From Loigolactobacillus jiayinensis (GTDB taxonomy: Bacteria; Bacillota; Bacilli; Lactobacillales; Lactobacillaceae), in contig NZ_RHOF01000023.1 in assembly GCF_003946445.1 (NCBI RefSeq), positions 1 through 58,678 on the forward strand: a DNA stretch of 58,678 nt, given 5' to 3'. The notes beneath the pieces are model-generated. The model was not told where the DNA came from. It did no database searches and worked only from the letters and a program-made list of their open reading frames with translations. Every line of letters starts with the position of its first letter. Positions within the stretch are counted from its first letter, which is position 1. A program made the translations under genes and the position numbers. Shown here one piece after another: positions 34,364 through 41,606 of this stretch.

Positions 34364-34654
34364 TTAAAATTGATTAAGTTGACCGAATAGATTTAATAAG
34401 ATCACAACGAAAACGGCAATGTTGCCTAAAAAAGAAAAAATAATGATGGCAAAGCGCCACGTGAAAATTTGGTAGCCGCGCTGCTGATAGTCAGAACGCT
34501 GTTTGCGACCGCGGTAACTGAAGACGGCGCGAATCGTAGCAATCAATAAAACCGTTTGCAATAAGCTGCCGATTAATGGCGAATATGTCTGACCAGTTAG
34601 GAAATAATAATTGGCTAGTGTTAAAAAACCAGTAACAATGGCTAATAAAGACAT
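34364..34654 (-). CDS. Small membrane protein
   Basis: A 96-residue protein with three predicted membrane helices: residues ~3-22, ~26-45 and ~70-92. A charged stretch RGRKQRSDYQQRG separates the second from the third. GGAGG seven bases before the ATG at 34654 sets the start; an upstream in-frame start at 34696 lacks a ribosome binding site. Function unknown. Confidence 0.65.
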   Translation of the reverse strand: MSLLAIVTGFLTLANYYFLTGQTYSPLIGSLLQTVLLIATIRAVFSYRGRKQRSDYQQRGYQIFTWRFAIIIFSFLGNIAVFVVILLNLFGQLNQF

Positions 34655-34792
34655 TAAGGTACCTCCAATACATATTCTAACAAAATTTAGCCGCAAGCGG
34701 TGCTTTTTTTAGGTGAAATTTGTTCCAATTAATGGTAAATATAAGTTTATAGTGAAACGTTTGCATAATGAAATGAAAATAACGTCCTTTTT

Positions 34793-34808
34793 CGTTCCAC
34801 GTGAAACG
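34793..34808. other. parS-like site (ParB/Spo0J binding)
   Basis: CGTTCCACGTGAAACG matches the parS consensus TGTTNCACGTGAAACA at 14 of 16 positions. Only the outermost T and A are changed, to C and G, which keeps the symmetry. It is intergenic, and parS-like sites bind ParB to help segregate the origin region. Whether ParB binds this variant is not known from sequence. Confidence 0.55.
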
Positions 34809-34861
34809 GTAACGACAGGTAAGCCACTTAATTAGTATGGCTGGAAAATAGGCTTTATATC

Positions 34862-34919
34862 AAAAAAGTGCTGTGAACAGCGCAACCAGCAATCAGGTTG
34901 GCCTACACGGCACTTTTTT
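34862..34919 (-). terminator. Terminator of the M50-like peptidase gene
   Basis: AAAAAAGTGC and GCACTTTTTT enclose an inner CAACC/GGTTG pair; the hairpin is flanked by A and T runs and could act on both strands. Confidence 0.7.
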
Positions 34920-34963
34920 GGTGATCAGAACATTAATGATTAGTAAGTTTAAGATAGCAGGGT

Positions 34964-35752
34964 TTAATGAGCGAGCCGTAATAAGCGCAACAGGGCATTT
35001 AATAACCCGCTGATGATCACGGACAGAATCAACCAGCTGGCAATCAGTAAACCAGCACGCTTGACCAAACTGGTTGTTGAACGACTTAATCCTAAAAAAG
35101 TGAGCAAGCAACTAATAACTAGCACTAGCAGTAAGGCTGGTAAGACGCCACTAGCCGAGTTTTTGAAATCAGCTGAGCTTAAATCAAAGCCACCTAAAGT
35201 GATATTGATCATCAGTAGTAACCAAATAAGTAACAGGGGAAATGAACTGAAGGCTTGGCCGAAACTACTGAGTAACCACTGCAATGAATCACCAGTAGGC
35301 GCCATAATAAATGCGTTCAGCCGCTGATAAGTTGTTGGCAGTAGTAGATAGGTACTGAGATACATGGCGGCAGTACAGCCAAAAATCGGCGCGATCCCGA
35401 TGAATAAATTGCCCAGCGTTGGCCATAAACGCTTAGTTGAAGCGTGTTGAACGTACCCAAGTGCTTGTTCTGAAGAATTAGCGTTAAGGTGCCACGGCAG
35501 GACGACTAATTTAAAGCCGATAATTTTGTGGTGAAAAAGTAATGCCGTTAATAAATGGCTGGTTTCGTGTAAAATAATGCCTAAACCGCCTAAATAAACT
35601 TGGGCTTGCAGACCAAACTGATTGACCAGCATTTGTTTGGAACTACGATTTAGGTAAGTGAGTAGCAGCACCAATAAAAATGGCAGTAAAAATAGATAAC
35701 CAATGATCGGCAAAAAGGTGGCAATAAATGCCGCTATAAAATGTGAAAACAT
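34964..35752 (-). CDS. Membrane metallopeptidase, M50-like
   Basis: A 262-residue membrane protein with about six hydrophobic segments. HETSH at residues ~62-66 (ILHETSHLLTALLF) is an HExxH zinc motif at the start of a helix, as in M50 site-2 proteases. NLFIGIAPIFGC further on fits a membrane zinc protease of the DUF3267/M50 type. A clear second NPDG-like motif is not seen. Its substrate and partner are unknown; it stands alone with its own terminator. Confidence 0.65.
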   Translation of the reverse strand: MFSHFIAAFIATFLPIIGYLFLLPFLLVLLLTYLNRSSKQMLVNQFGLQAQVYLGGLGIILHETSHLLTALLFHHKIIGFKLVVLPWHLNANSSEQALGYVQHASTKRLWPTLGNLFIGIAPIFGCTAAMYLSTYLLLPTTYQRLNAFIMAPTGDSLQWLLSSFGQAFSSFPLLLIWLLLMINITLGGFDLSSADFKNSASGVLPALLLVLVISCLLTFLGLSRSTTSLVKRAGLLIASWLILSVIISGLLNALLRLLRLAH

Positions 35753-35896
35753 CGTTGTATCCCTTCTAAATTAAGCTAAATATGACTCAGTTTAGCATTT
35801 TGAGAGTGAATAAAAAGGCAAAGACACTTTTTGTAATTCATTTTTAAACTTCAGCCAAAAGTGGGCGTAAAACTAAAGGCCTTTCTAAATCCATGC

Positions 35897-35925
35897 TAGG
35901 CAAATCAAAGGTTAACTCGTATACT
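35897..35925 (+). promoter_or_regulatory. Promoter of the nucleoside hydrolase/ECF operon
   Basis: TAGGCA (35897-35902) and TATACT (35920-35925) are 17 bp apart, placing the RNA start just before the riboswitch. Confidence 0.5.
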
Positions 35926-35962
35926 AAAAATGTGCATTTATAAAATCAGACAGCGGTCTGGA

Positions 35963-35996
35963 CTGGTTCGGAAACTTCCCAGGATAAAAAACCAAG
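35963..35996 (+). ncRNA. preQ1-I riboswitch (class I, putative)
   Basis: A compact H-type pseudoknot can be drawn. P1 is CTGG (35963-35966) with CCAG (35979-35982). The loop begins TTC as in the conserved GGUUC. After P1 comes the A-rich tail GATAAAAAA (35983-35991), then CC (35992-35993), which can pair with loop GG (35970-35971) as P2. This corresponds to the UAG/CUA pairing of the B. subtilis aptamer. SD GGAGG (36007-36011) follows, which fits translational control. The downstream pair of genes suits a queuosine-precursor regulon. Confidence 0.72.
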
Positions 35997-36018
35997 CATC
36001 TCAAATGGAGGTCGGAGA

Positions 36019-37008
36019 ATGAATGCAAAGAAAGTCATTATTGATTGTGATCCAGGCATTGACGATAGTCTAGCGTTGATGCTAGCGGTGGCATCACCTG
36101 AGTTCGATATTATCGGGATCACGATTGTCTGTGGCAATGTGCCCACAGGCTTAGGCGCAGAAAATGCGCTGAAAATTTTACAACAAGCACAGCGTTTGGA
36201 TATTCCGGTTTATTTAGGTGCCACGCAGCCGTTGAAGCGCGAGTACGTTAGCGCTCAAGATACCCACGGCATGGATGGTTTAGGTGAATCAGAATTACCT
36301 AATGTGACCACGGTGCGACCACATGTTGGTGCAATTGGTTTTTTGAACCATACGTTGCAGGCTAACAGTGATGTAACCGTGATTGCACTAGGACCGTTGA
36401 CAAATATTGCTCTAGCGCTACAACAAGAACCAGCAGCATGGCAGCACGTTAGCGAATTTGTGTCGATGGGTGGTAGCTTCCACAGCCCAGGTAACTGTTC
36501 ACCGGTCGCCGAATATAATTATTGGTGTGATCCTGATGCGGCCCAACAGGTTTACGCAAAAATGCCAGTGCCAATTAAAATGATCGGCTTAGACGTAACG
36601 CGACAAATTGTGTTAACGCCGAGTTTGCTGGCCTACGCCCAACGCGTTAATCCAGTTGTCGGCGGCTTTATCGCCCAGATCACTAAATTTTATTTTGATT
36701 TTCATTGGCAACAGGAGCGGGTAATTGGTTGTGTGATCAACGACCCGTTGGCAGTCGCATACGCCTTAGATCCTAGCTTGTGCCAAGGCTTTACCAGCTA
36801 CACAACTGTAGTCACTGATGGCATTGCGCTAGGGCAGTCGATCAGTGATACCGCCAATTTTTGGCACCAACCAAATAATAGTCTCATTTTAACCGAAGTA
36901 GCGGCTTTTCGTTTTTGGCAATTGTTCTTGAATCGGGTTATAAATGCACAAGAACCTGAATTAAGTGATATTTTAAAACAATTACATTATACGGAGGCAC
37001 AAGGATGA
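36019..37008 (+). CDS. Nucleoside hydrolase, candidate queuosine hydrolase (QueK-like)
   Basis: A 329-residue inosine/uridine-preferring nucleoside hydrolase family protein. The Ca2+-binding Asp cluster is DCDPGIDDS (Asp9, 11, 15, 16); ALGPLTNIALAL and SMGGSFHSPGNCSPVAEYNYWCDPDAA are also typical, and CVINDPLAVAYALDP carries the final Asp. It cleaves an N-ribosidic bond. Family members called QueK release queuine from queuosine. The riboswitch upstream and the ECF S-component cotranscribed four bases into its stop support that reading, but substrate specificity cannot be read directly. GGAGG precedes the ATG. Confidence 0.85.
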   Translation: MNAKKVIIDCDPGIDDSLALMLAVASPEFDIIGITIVCGNVPTGLGAENALKILQQAQRLDIPVYLGATQPLKREYVSAQDTHGMDGLGESELPNVTTVRPHVGAIGFLNHTLQANSDVTVIALGPLTNIALALQQEPAAWQHVSEFVSMGGSFHSPGNCSPVAEYNYWCDPDAAQQVYAKMPVPIKMIGLDVTRQIVLTPSLLAYAQRVNPVVGGFIAQITKFYFDFHWQQERVIGCVINDPLAVAYALDPSLCQGFTSYTTVVTDGIALGQSISDTANFWHQPNNSLILTEVAAFRFWQLFLNRVINAQEPELSDILKQLHYTEAQG

Positions 37009-37559
37009 AACGGAAAATGAAACCGCGAGTGCTGGTTTTTCTAGCACTGTGTGTGGCTTTGAATTTAGTTGGTGGCAACTTGGCGCTACTGTTACGTTTG
37101 CCGGTTTACTTAGATACGTTAGGGACCATTTTAGCCGCGGCTTGTTTAGGCCCTGGAGCAGGGATGCTAGTTGGTTTAACTAGTAGCTTGGTCACTGGTT
37201 TAACCACCGACCTCTTCTCGCTATATTATTTGCCGGTACAGTTGGTCGTCGGCTTAACTGCTGGGTTAGTTTATCGTTACCGACCACAAGCTCAAGCCAA
37301 AAATGTTTGGTGGCGGGCGCTGGCAATTTCGTTACCCGGAACGTTGATCAGTACATTAATTACGGTGCTGCTTTTTAACGGGATCACTTCATCTGGTTCG
37401 AGTCTACTAGTCCAAGTGTTAGCTGGCTTAGGTTTAGGTAAAACCGCGGCAGTATTTATTGTTCAAGTCGGTACTGATTATTTAGATCGGGTGATCGGTG
37501 TTACTTTTGTCGCTGCTGTGTATCGAGTAGTCACAACACGTCTACCTGCTAATAACTGA
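37005..37559 (+). CDS. ECF transporter S component, candidate QrtT-type queuosine/queuine importer
   Basis: A 184-residue membrane protein with about six helices. The segment LPVYLDTLGTILAAACLGPGAGMLVG is typical of one ECF S-component family. It would bind a substrate and use a shared EcfAA'T energy module encoded elsewhere. It starts in the ATGA overlap with the hydrolase stop, so the two are coupled. QrtT-type S components are predicted to carry queuosine-related substrates and are reported beside IunH-like hydrolases; the assignment here is by context. Confidence 0.75.
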   Translation: MKRKMKPRVLVFLALCVALNLVGGNLALLLRLPVYLDTLGTILAAACLGPGAGMLVGLTSSLVTGLTTDLFSLYYLPVQLVVGLTAGLVYRYRPQAQAKNVWWRALAISLPGTLISTLITVLLFNGITSSGSSLLVQVLAGLGLGKTAAVFIVQVGTDYLDRVIGVTFVAAVYRVVTTRLPANN

Positions 37560-37560
37560 A

Positions 37561-37625
37561 AAAAGAGGCTGTGACATAGATAAAATTATGTCGCAGTCTC
37601 ATTTTTATTGCCGAGCATTATAGGT
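37561..37625. terminator. Repeated bidirectional terminator, inverted copy
   Basis: GAGGCTGTGACATA and TATGTCGCAGTCTC pair with wobble and T-rich flanks. The right flank TTTTTATTGCCGAGCATTATAG is the reverse complement of the TATAATG(T/C)TCGGCAATAAAA next to the terminator at 28263-28326, so this is a dispersed copy. Confidence 0.8.
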
Positions 37626-37650
37626 TAACTGTCTGCTGGCACACTCTTTT

Positions 37651-38592
37651 TTAATTTTCTGGCAAATATTTTTTTAAGAAGTCAACAATGTGGCGTTGAT
37701 AGCGTTCGGGGTCCTGCCAGAAGCTTTCAACGTGAGTTGCACCTTTGACTAACCAAAATTCGCGGGGGCCTTGCGTTGCCCGATAGTTACTAAAAGCCAT
37801 TTCACTGGGAACAAAAACATCATGATCACCATGAATGAAGAAAATAGGTAAGTGATTTTTCTGTAACTGAGTGGTTGATTGCACTGCATTCAGGTAATAG
37901 CCTAATCGGCGCTTATTGATCAAGCTAACTAATGGAACAAACGGATATTTTGGTAAATGAAACTGCTTTTTTAGTAAGTAAGCTAGCTCGGCTTCAATGC
38001 TGGAATAGCCACTATCGGCGATCAAAACTTTAACTTGCGGTGGTAGTTTTTCACCGCTCATCATTTCCACTGTAGCACCGCCCATGCTGGCACCAAATAA
38101 AACAATTTCAGCGTCGGTACCGATCGTGTCGATGATTTTTTTCAACCAATCCAAGTAATCTACGCGATCTAACCAACCAAAATTGATGTATTCACCAGCG
38201 CTGTGACCGTGACTGCGATTATCAGGTAGTAGCACGTTAAAGCCTAAGCGATGAAACATTTGCGCGTAATTGGCCATGGTTGCACCATCACCTTTGTAAC
38301 CGTGAGAAATGATCACGACCCGCTTGCTATTAGCCGCTGGAATGAAATGGGCAACTAAGTGATTGGCTGCATCATCAGGATGTAATTGCCAAGTGGCCTT
38401 ATCCACTTGCTTATACCAATCCATGTATTGCCAATAAGCATCCGCATATTTTTGCTTGTCGGCGGACGTTTCTGGAACATAATCGACACGCTTGAAGGCG
38501 TAGTCGAACAGGCGCAGACTGGCACCGAAGACACCGGAAGCGACGACGATTGGTGCCGCTAGTTCCGCTGCCGTTCGTTTATTTATTTTCAT
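37651..38592 (-). CDS. Alpha/beta hydrolase
   Basis: A 313-residue serine hydrolase. The nucleophile elbow is GASMGG, the oxyanion region VIISHGYKGDGATM, the acid lies in FIHGDHDVFVP and the His in GATHVESF. A hydrophobic N-terminus (ELAAPIVVASGVFGAS) may anchor it to the membrane. LLPDNRSHGHSAGEYINFGW is common in lactobacillar cell-envelope-linked hydrolases of unknown substrate. It is convergent with the ECF gene. Confidence 0.85.
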   Translation of the reverse strand: MKINKRTAAELAAPIVVASGVFGASLRLFDYAFKRVDYVPETSADKQKYADAYWQYMDWYKQVDKATWQLHPDDAANHLVAHFIPAANSKRVVIISHGYKGDGATMANYAQMFHRLGFNVLLPDNRSHGHSAGEYINFGWLDRVDYLDWLKKIIDTIGTDAEIVLFGASMGGATVEMMSGEKLPPQVKVLIADSGYSSIEAELAYLLKKQFHLPKYPFVPLVSLINKRRLGYYLNAVQSTTQLQKNHLPIFFIHGDHDVFVPSEMAFSNYRATQGPREFWLVKGATHVESFWQDPERYQRHIVDFLKKYLPEN

Positions 38593-38663
38593 TTTGTTAT
38601 CGCCTCTTCTAAGTAAGTAGGCTTATTATACGCGGTTTTCATGAAAAATCCCACTGACTTAGC

Positions 38664-39905
38664 TTATTCATCTTGTATTTTTGGTCGTAGCCAATGGCCA
38701 ACCAGTTCACGGTTACTGAATAGTACTGGGACCAATAAAACCAAAGCTAACAGCCCACATGCGGGAAAGCCCCAAAAGCCAGAGAAAATATCCATCACAC
38801 CACCAACATAGAGACTGCCAATTGGTGTCGTACCTTGATTCAGTAGGACGTAAACACTCATAATGCGACCGCGCAGTTCATTGGGAATAGCGAATTGAAA
38901 CGATGCATTTGATTGGTTCAAGAAAATCATATTGCAGAAGCCGTTGACCACCATCATTGCCATGGCAAGGCTAAATGAGTGAACAAAAAGCATTAGTGAC
39001 TGGACAGCTGCGGCACCAATACCGGCAAATAAGTAGATATTACGTTGCAGGCCAAAGCGCGACATATAACTCATCAAAAAAGCGGCAATTAACGAACCAA
39101 TACCAGTGGCTGATAGCAAGTTGGCGTAAGTTTGCGCACCAGAATGCAGCACCGTTTTGGCAAAAATTGGGATGATCACGTTGTTGTTGAAGTTCAGGGT
39201 ACAAACGATCAACATTAATTCGGCGCTTAAACGAATATTAGCATGCGACCAAGCGTAGTTCAGACCTGACTTAACATCAGCCCAAATACGCTTATGTGAG
39301 GGAGTTGCTACCACAGCTTTTTGCTTGATCAAAAATAGACCTACTAACACGGCCACGTAACTGATCGTATCGACTAGAAAACAGAAACCAACGCTATATT
39401 TTACCATTAACAAGCCGGCTAAGGATGGGCCAGCAATTTTACCTAAATTAAAAATGGTTGAGTTTAATGAAATACCATTCATTAGATCCTTTTGGCCAAC
39501 TAATTCAACGACAAACGACTGCCGGGCTGGGGTATCAAAACTTTGTAGAATACCATAACCAATCGCAATCAGTAGGACTTGCCAATATTGAACAACTTTT
39601 AGATAGACAATGGTCGTCATGGTCAGGCCTAAAATTAAAAAGCCTAATTGTGTTAAAATCAGGATTTTACGCTTAGAATAACGGTCGATCAAGGTACCGG
39701 CGACTAAGGTCAATAGTAAGATTGGGATGAATTGGCAAGCGGATAAAATACCAACTAATAAAGCTGATTTAGTCATTTCATAAACGAGCCAAGTTTGGGC
39801 AGTACGCTGGACCCAAGTCCCCATAATCGAAACACATTGGCCCAGCCAGAAGTAACGAAAATTCTTGACGCGTAGTGAAGAAAAAGTACTACGTAAAACG
39901 TTCAT
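38664..39905 (-). CDS. MFS transporter (MFS_3/efflux type)
   Basis: A 413-residue protein with 12 predicted helices. The N-terminus FRYFWLGQCVSIMGTWVQRTAQTWLVYEMT and the loop GTLIDRYSKRKIL between helices 2 and 3 are typical of the MFS_3 family of exporters. The substrate is unknown; relatives export drugs or siderophores. It lies upstream of the hydrolase in the same direction after 71 bases. Confidence 0.85.
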   Translation of the reverse strand: MNVLRSTFSSLRVKNFRYFWLGQCVSIMGTWVQRTAQTWLVYEMTKSALLVGILSACQFIPILLLTLVAGTLIDRYSKRKILILTQLGFLILGLTMTTIVYLKVVQYWQVLLIAIGYGILQSFDTPARQSFVVELVGQKDLMNGISLNSTIFNLGKIAGPSLAGLLMVKYSVGFCFLVDTISYVAVLVGLFLIKQKAVVATPSHKRIWADVKSGLNYAWSHANIRLSAELMLIVCTLNFNNNVIIPIFAKTVLHSGAQTYANLLSATGIGSLIAAFLMSYMSRFGLQRNIYLFAGIGAAAVQSLMLFVHSFSLAMAMMVVNGFCNMIFLNQSNASFQFAIPNELRGRIMSVYVLLNQGTTPIGSLYVGGVMDIFSGFWGFPACGLLALVLLVPVLFSNRELVGHWLRPKIQDE

Positions 39906-40158
39906 AACAGCCGCCAGCTTTTCATTTTAATTAAAGACTAACAGCTGAAAAATTGATTTCAGCTGCTGAATAAACATATTATTAGACTTCTGTGCGGGGA
40001 TGTCAATTAGTTGTGTGCGTCGTAGCACTATCTATTTCCCACTCATCAGGTTTTCAGGTATACTAGACTCTGAACTTAAATTGTTAGCTATATTTTAAGT
40101 AGCAACAGCGGCGTGTGAAAGTTGAGCCGCTGTTTATGAAGTAAGGAGCGAATATTTA

Positions 40159-40845
40159 ATGACGAAAACTCGAGCCGAACTGAAGGCTGAGGCAAAAGCG
40201 TTACTACGTGGCCATTGGGGCAAGGCGATTTTACTGAATTTAGTACCAACTGTTTTAACGGTGGTTTTAGTTGGCGTCATGATGTCAACTGGCATGCTCC
40301 AAGATGACGTCAGTACGTTAGCTTGGCTATTCCAGGTCTTAAGTCAAGTTGTGATCACCTTAACGACGGCAGGGGTCGCAATGACTTATGTGCGTTGGTT
40401 AAGGGATCTAGAACATAAAGTACGACCATTTCGCGAACCGTTTATCCCATTTGACGCGGGCTGGTTTATCCCGTTACTCGTTCTGGCGATTGCTATTGAC
40501 GTTTATACGACATTATGGTCGTTACTGTTTATCATTCCTGGTGTCATCAAGTCATTTTCTTACAGTCAGACGTATTTGATTTACCAAGATGATCGTTTGG
40601 CGGGGCAAAAGCCGGCGACACCATTAGCGGCAATCACCCGTAGTCGTCAGCTGATGGATGGTCATAAAATGGCGTACTTTATCTTAATGTTAAGTTTTCT
40701 CGGCTGGGATATTTTAGGCGTGGTCACTGCTGGGATTGGTTTCTTGTGGATTGCACCATATCAATCCGCCACTTACGCCGCTTTTTACAATGATTTAGTG
40801 CGGATACAAGCACAAGAATTAGATAATGAACAACCAACTGCATAG
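40159..40845 (+). CDS. DUF975 family membrane protein
   Basis: A 228-residue protein of the DUF975 family, with an N-terminal RAELKAEAKALLRGHWGKAI motif and about five hydrophobic segments. The loop PGVIKSFSYSQTYLIYQDD and the later SRQLMDGHKMAYFILMLSFLGWDIL are typical. Function is unknown. AAGGAGCG lies upstream of the ATG and a terminator follows directly. Confidence 0.85.
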   Translation: MTKTRAELKAEAKALLRGHWGKAILLNLVPTVLTVVLVGVMMSTGMLQDDVSTLAWLFQVLSQVVITLTTAGVAMTYVRWLRDLEHKVRPFREPFIPFDAGWFIPLLVLAIAIDVYTTLWSLLFIIPGVIKSFSYSQTYLIYQDDRLAGQKPATPLAAITRSRQLMDGHKMAYFILMLSFLGWDILGVVTAGIGFLWIAPYQSATYAAFYNDLVRIQAQELDNEQPTA

Positions 40846-40848
40846 AAT

Positions 40849-40884
40849 GTACGAGTCACTTCGCGATGGAAGTGACTTTTTTTG
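40849..40884 (+). terminator. Terminator of the DUF975 gene
   Basis: AGTCACTTC and GAAGTGACT pair around GCGATG, followed by a run of T. Confidence 0.85.
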
Positions 40885-40887
40885 CGT

Positions 40888-40932
40888 AAAAAAGCGGCTG
40901 AGGTAGGGGTAGGCCTACTTCAGCCGCTTAGT
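40888..40932 (-). terminator. Terminator of the 51-residue membrane peptide gene
   Basis: AAGCGGCTGA and TCAGCCGCTT arms with inner GTAGG/CCTAC pairing; on the minus strand the hairpin is followed by a T run (the A run at 40888-40892). Confidence 0.75.
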
Positions 40933-40941
40933 GCGCGGAAA

Positions 40942-41097
40942 TTAGTGGGTGTCTTTGACAACGGTGTGCGCTTTGCCTTTTTCTGCATGTAACAATGGCG
41001 AATTCTTCGTTTGACGGTTGATCCAGAGCACACTGGCTTGGCCCAACAGAATTGGTGTAAACAGTGCAACGACAATGATTTCAATATCTTTCAGCAT
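40942..41097 (-). CDS. Small single-span membrane peptide, 51 residues
   Basis: A short minus-strand frame from ATG at 41097 to TAA at 40942. The protein begins MLKDIEIIVVALFTPILLG, continues with a hydrophobic run ending ASVLWINRQ, and has a charged tail with LHAEKGKAHTVVKD. One transmembrane helix is predicted. AAAGGAAGTG lies upstream of the ATG and a T-run hairpin follows. No homolog is recognised. Strong translation signal plus terminator supports it as a real gene; it is followed upstream by another small unknown gene. Confidence 0.6.
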   Translation of the reverse strand: MLKDIEIIVVALFTPILLGQASVLWINRQTKNSPLLHAEKGKAHTVVKDTH

Positions 41098-41128
41098 CGT
41101 GCTCACTTCCTTTCAACGCAGCGGCTAA

Positions 41129-41386
41129 CTAGATCGTTGCCGCATTAGGAACCATCCAGTCAAATGAAAGTAACTGGTGAAAATGGCGACCAACTGGGAT
41201 CCAGAGGCCAGAAGTAAGAATATTTTTAAGTGAAGCCCAAAATAGAGGATCTTCACGCTGTTTTTCTGATGTTTTAATTGTTAAGACGTCACCATTTTCA
41301 GCTTTGGCAATAATCTGGGGGTAGGCCACGCTAACGAGCTGGGCGGTAATTATATTTTGCATTTTTTTATCGTAATCAAGAATCAT
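41129..41386 (-). CDS. Unrecognised 85-residue protein
   Basis: No family recognised. The N-terminal part (MILDYDKKMQNIITAQLVSVAYPQ) looks helical and the C-terminal part is hydrophobic without being a clear membrane helix (LKNILTSGLWIPVGRHFHQLLSF). AAGGGATG lies upstream of the ATG. It is in the same direction as the 51-residue peptide gene, 31 bases before its start. Confidence 0.5.
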   Translation of the reverse strand: MILDYDKKMQNIITAQLVSVAYPQIIAKAENGDVLTIKTSEKQREDPLFWASLKNILTSGLWIPVGRHFHQLLSFDWMVPNAATI

Positions 41387-41552
41387 ATTTACTCATCCCT
41401 TGCTTTAGTTGATAAATACAGTTTACGGCTGCTGGCTTAAAGCAAACCTAAAAAAGTATGACGGATTTGTAGCGATTTACTTAGGAAAAGATTAAATGGT
41501 TAAGACAAAGTAAAAAAGTGACTGACAGTAGTGCAAGCTTGACGTTCGATAA

Positions 41553-41593
41553 CAAAAATCGGGCCACAGCATCATTTTGCTGTGGCTCGATTG
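41553..41593 (-). terminator. Terminator of thrC
   Basis: GAGCCACAGCA pairs with TGCTGTGGC around AAAATGA on the minus strand, followed by a T-rich tail. Confidence 0.8.
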
Positions 41594-41606
41594 GTTTGAT
41601 TTTAAG

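Larger units (their letters stand above)
34655..34963. other. Gene-free stretch
   Basis: No gene is seen. It holds the parS-like palindrome (34793-34808) and the terminator of the M50-like peptidase gene. Confidence 0.6.

Noticed and set aside
36019-37008. Calling the nucleoside hydrolase simply an inosine/uridine enzyme
   Set aside because: The riboswitch and S-component neighbour make queuosine more likely, though not proven; the family alone does not decide it.
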